Part shown: positions 5,849 through 7,836 of the stretch, one piece after another | Layout of the letters: every line of letters starts with the position of its first letter | Position numbering within the stretch: position 1 is the first letter of the stretch | Origin: Pseudomonadota bacterium | Lineage (GTDB): Bacteria > Pseudomonadota > Alphaproteobacteria > Acetobacterales > Acetobacteraceae | DNA: 7,836 bases | Assembly: GCA_021845835.1 (NCBI GenBank) | Contig: JAJZVE010000199.1 | Coordinates: 1-7,836 of the forward strand | Direction: 5' to 3' | Program-made: the position numbers and the translations under genes | Notes under the pieces: model-generated | What the model was told of the DNA's origin: nothing | Databases searched by the model: none | What the model saw: the letters and a program-made list of their open reading frames with translations, nothing else

Positions 5849-7000
5849 ATGTCCGGCATCACGGTGCCACAGCCGCCGGACGCGGCGGCGGCCGACGAAC
5901 TGGTCGATGCCGCTGTCGCCGACGCGGCGGCGCGGGAGGCGGCGCGGCCGGAGATGCCGCTGCCGGAGGACGCCCGGACGGTGTTCCTCGGCGGGCTGTT
6001 CGCGCTGGCCAGCCTCGCCGCCCTCTACGCGGCGAGCGATATCGTGCTGCCGATCGTGCTCGCTTTCCTGCTCAACCTGCTGCTGCTGCCGGTCATGCGC
6101 GGCAGCGAGCGGCTCGGCCTGCCACGGGTCGCCGGGGCGCTGGTGTGCGTGCTGCTGGTGGTCGCGGTGCTGATCGGCTTTGGCCTGCTGGTCACCGGCC
6201 CCGCCGCCGACTGGGGCGCCAGGCTGCCGCAGGCGCTGCCGCAGCTGGAGCGCAAGCTGCGCTTTCTGGCCCGTCCGCTCGCCGCCATGCAGGCGGAGCT
6301 GGCGCATATCCAGGGCGGCACCGCGGAGACCGCGCCGGTCGCGGCGGCGACGCCGGTGCGCTTCGCCAACCTGTTCGACACGCTGTTCAGCGGCACGCGC
6401 GCCGTCGCCGCCGACTTCTTCACCATGCTGCTGGTGCTGTTCTACGTGCTGGTCTCGGGCGAGACCTTCCTGCGCCGCACCGTGGAAATCCTGCCGCGGT
6501 TCAAGGACAAGCGGCGCGCGGTGGAAATCTCGCTGCACGTGGAGCGCCACATCTCTGCCTACCTGGTCACCGTCAGCACCATCAACGCCGTGGTGGGGCT
6601 GGCGACGGCGGGCGTGATGTGGGTGTGCGGCGTGCCCGATCCGGCGCTGTGGGGCTTCGCCGCTTTCGCGCTCAATTTCGTGCCGATCCTCGGGCCGCTG
6701 GTCGGTGTCGGACTGTTCGCTTTCGTCGGCGTGCTGGCGCTTGGCGCCGGCTGGCCGGCGCTGCTGCCGGCCGGCCTCTATCTGCTGATCCATCTGGTCG
6801 AGGGCGAGGCGGTGACGCCGATGCTGCTCGCCCGCCGCTTCACCATCAATCCGGTCGCGGTCGTGCTGGGGCTGGTGTTCTGGTACTGGATGTGGGGCGT
6901 CCCCGGTGCCATGCTGGCGGTGCCGATGCTGGCGATCACGAAAATTGTCTGCGACGACGTACCGCCGCTGCGAGCCTTCGGGCACTTCCTCGAAGCGTAG
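5849..7000 (+). CDS. AI-2E (PerM/UPF0118) family transporter
   Basis: This is a 383-residue inner-membrane protein. Residues 1-42 are an Ala/Asp/Glu-rich cytoplasmic tail. Hydrophobic segments lie at about 44-62, 64-82 and 93-116. A hydrophilic stretch (about 120-183) follows, as is usual for this family between helices 3 and 4. More segments lie at about 184-203, 237-262, 266-300 and 302-317, with a final pair across 331-366. Family signatures are LNFVPILGPLVGVG (275-288), LVEGEAVTPMLLARRF (316-331) and NPVAVVLGL (334-342) with WGVPGAMLAVPML (349-361). Members have been linked variously to autoinducer-2 export, Na+/H+ antiport or stress resistance, so the substrate here cannot be assigned. 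It probably shares an operon with the upstream DUF1194 gene. The last 65 bp overlap the convergent YgjV-like gene. Confidence 0.92.
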   Translation: MSGITVPQPPDAAAADELVDAAVADAAAREAARPEMPLPEDARTVFLGGLFALASLAALYAASDIVLPIVLAFLLNLLLLPVMRGSERLGLPRVAGALVCVLLVVAVLIGFGLLVTGPAADWGARLPQALPQLERKLRFLARPLAAMQAELAHIQGGTAETAPVAAATPVRFANLFDTLFSGTRAVAADFFTMLLVLFYVLVSGETFLRRTVEILPRFKDKRRAVEISLHVERHISAYLVTVSTINAVVGLATAGVMWVCGVPDPALWGFAAFALNFVPILGPLVGVGLFAFVGVLALGAGWPALLPAGLYLLIHLVEGEAVTPMLLARRFTINPVAVVLGLVFWYWMWGVPGAMLAVPMLAITKIVCDDVPPLRAFGHFLEA

Positions 7001-7529
7001 CCAACGCGCCGCCGCGCCACAGGCCGAGCAGCAGCGTCACCACCGCCAGCGCGTCCGAGGTCAGGCCCCAGCGCGAGCCGACCAGCAGATTGTGCGACAC
7101 CCAGAACACCTCCGAGCCGAGGAAGCACCAGCGGATCGCCTGCGCCCCGCGCTGCAGCCGCCCGAGCGCGGAGAGCAGCCCGCCGGCCTCGGCCAGCACC
7201 GAGGTGACGCCGGCGAAGGTGGCGACCGTGGTGGCCAGCGCCGCGGCGATGGTGGCGCCGAACACCGACAGGCGCAGCCGCCGGTTGCCGATCGTCGCCG
7301 CGCTGACCGCCTGGATCACGCCGGCCGCATTCATCGCCGCCGCCGTCGGCGCGCCGAGCAGCAGGTAATGCAGCCCGAACAGCAGCGCGCTCGCGGTCTG
7401 CAGCGCCAGGATGACGCGCCGGCTTCTTTGCAGCGGCCAGGAGCAGTTCACCACCACGGCGAGCGCCCCGGCGCAGGTCGCCGGCGGCAGGGCAAGCAGC
7501 GGATGCAGCAGGTTCAGGGACAGCGTCAT
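6936..7529 (-). CDS. YgjV-family inner-membrane protein
   Basis: The 197-residue protein matches the bacterial inner-membrane YgjV family, whose function is unknown. Two recognisable blocks are VILALQTASALLFGLHYLLL with GAPTAAAMN (39-67) and FLGSEVFWVSHNLLVGS (136-152) followed by SDALAVVTLLLGLWR (158-172). Membrane segments are predicted by eye at about 17-31, 39-58, 64-80, 87-108, 131-150 and 157-171. The start at 7529 is preferred over an upstream GTG (7577) because GGAG lies 6 bases before it and the upstream extension is Arg/Gly-rich and polar. After the last helix comes an Arg-rich tail (RRLAAAVRRRRQFS) encoded where the gene overlaps the convergent AI-2E gene. It may be an incidental read-through extension or a positively charged cytoplasmic tail. 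Confidence 0.8.
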   Translation of the reverse strand: MTLSLNLLHPLLALPPATCAGALAVVVNCSWPLQRSRRVILALQTASALLFGLHYLLLGAPTAAAMNAAGVIQAVSAATIGNRRLRLSVFGATIAAALATTVATFAGVTSVLAEAGGLLSALGRLQRGAQAIRWCFLGSEVFWVSHNLLVGSRWGLTSDALAVVTLLLGLWRGGALATLRGSARRLAAAVRRRRQFS

Positions 7530-7535
7530 GGCACG

Positions 7536-7539
7536 GCTC
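7536..7539 (-). promoter_or_regulatory. Ribosome binding site GGAG of the YgjV-like gene
   Basis: On the - strand GGAG lies 6 bases before the ATG at 7529, supporting that start over the upstream in-frame GTG. Confidence 0.5.
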
Positions 7540-7629
7540 CGTGGCCCGCCGGTCCCGTCACGGCGCCGGAGCGGCACCGCTATGTTCTAGGCGCGGCCAT
7601 GTGGGCATGTGCCTGCGTTTCGCGCATGG

Positions 7630-7648
7630 CCGGGCTCGCGCGGCCCGG
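7630..7648. other. GC-rich hairpin in the intergenic region after the EamA-family gene
   Basis: CCGGGC-TCGCGCG-GCCCGG is a perfect 6-bp inverted repeat with a 7-base loop, about 35 bases downstream of the EamA-family stop on the - strand. No T-run follows on either strand, so it is at most a weak or Rho-assisted end signal. The 153-bp intergenic stretch (7530-7682) also contains an imperfect inverted repeat, GGC-CATG / CATG-T-GCC, at 7595-7613 that could be an operator for the YgjV-like gene. I see no tRNA, small RNA gene or clear promoter there. Confidence 0.25.
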
Positions 7649-7682
7649 TCGTCACTGACGCGGTTTCGCCACAGTCGTGATG

Positions 7683-7836
7683 TCAGCCGGCAGCGGCCGC
7701 GGTGGCCGGCACGCGCCGGTTCAGCAGTTGCAGCCCGGCGCAGATCGCCGCCAGCCCGACCAGCAGCCCGGTCGACAGCGCCTCGCCGAGCAGTACGCCG
7801 CCGGCCACGATGCCGAACAGCGGGGTGAGGAAGGTG
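7683..7836 (-). CDS. EamA/DMT-superfamily transporter, C-terminal 50 residues (partial)
   Basis: The frame is open from the right window edge to a TGA at 7685-7683. It begins TFLTPLFGIVAGGVLLGE and continues ALSTGLLVGLAAICAGLQLL before a basic NRR end and an Ala-rich tail. This is the typical last two helices of an EamA-domain drug/metabolite transporter: FLTPLFG before helix 9, a LLGE motif in the loop, and helix 10 ending in NR. EamA proteins are usually ten-helix inner-membrane exporters of about 300 residues. The rest lies beyond the window, so neither substrate nor operon partners can be judged. Confidence 0.85.
   Translation of the reverse strand, partial: TFLTPLFGIVAGGVLLGEALSTGLLVGLAAICAGLQLLNRRVPATAAAAG

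Noticed and set aside
5735..6985. 416-codon open frame antisense to the AI-2E gene
   Set aside because: It is Gln/His/Arg/Asp-rich low-complexity translation, a mirror of Leu/Val/Ala codons in membrane helices. The + strand encodes a convincing permease.

Overview
The window is very GC-rich, with dense protein-coding sequence and G/C-biased third codon positions. Its gene families (AIDA-like repeat proteins with a bacterial Hint domain, CaiB/BaiF CoA-transferases, DUF1194 proteins, LysE- and EamA-type exporters) suggest an alphaproteobacterium, most likely in the Acetobacteraceae/Rhodospirillales. No rRNA, tRNA, CRISPR array, insertion sequence or convincing intrinsic terminator was seen. The organism call is an inference from gene content and composition.

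Layout. At the left edge (1-165) two unrelated gene fragments meet: about 24 codons of an ornithine-decarboxylase-like PLP enzyme on the + strand run directly into the first about 32 codons of a LysE-family exporter on the - strand. This is a recombination scar or an assembly chimaera. A roughly 130-bp intergenic region (166-296) carries overlapping short inverted repeats and a perfect 7-bp hairpin next to a Shine-Dalgarno sequence. It leads into the largest gene (297-3227, +), a 976-residue protein with AIDA/autotransporter-type strand-loop-strand repeats, two copies of a capping module, a Hint domain and a conserved C-terminal domain. It has no visible signal peptide or beta-barrel translocator.

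A two-gene operon on the - strand follows (5136 down to 3167): a family III CoA-transferase translationally coupled by an ATGA overlap to an enoyl-CoA-hydratase-fold protein. The pair looks like a CoA-activation/processing module for an unknown carboxylic acid. The crotonase-fold member lacks both canonical catalytic glutamates. Its 3' end overlaps the convergent Hint gene by 61 bp.

Divergent from it, with only 47 bp between start codons, is a + strand pair: a DUF1194 (von Willebrand A-like) protein with no visible signal peptide, then 26 bp later an AI-2E/PerM-family membrane protein. The latter overlaps a convergent YgjV-family inner-membrane protein by 65 bp. The right edge holds the C-terminal 50 residues of an EamA/DMT-family transporter on the - strand, after a 153-bp intergenic stretch.

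The most interesting items are the repeat/Hint protein with its duplicated module and regulatory-looking leader, the ODC/LysE junction, the crotonase-fold protein without catalytic glutamates, and the VWA-like protein paired with an AI-2E permease. No defence system or other complete new system can be demonstrated.
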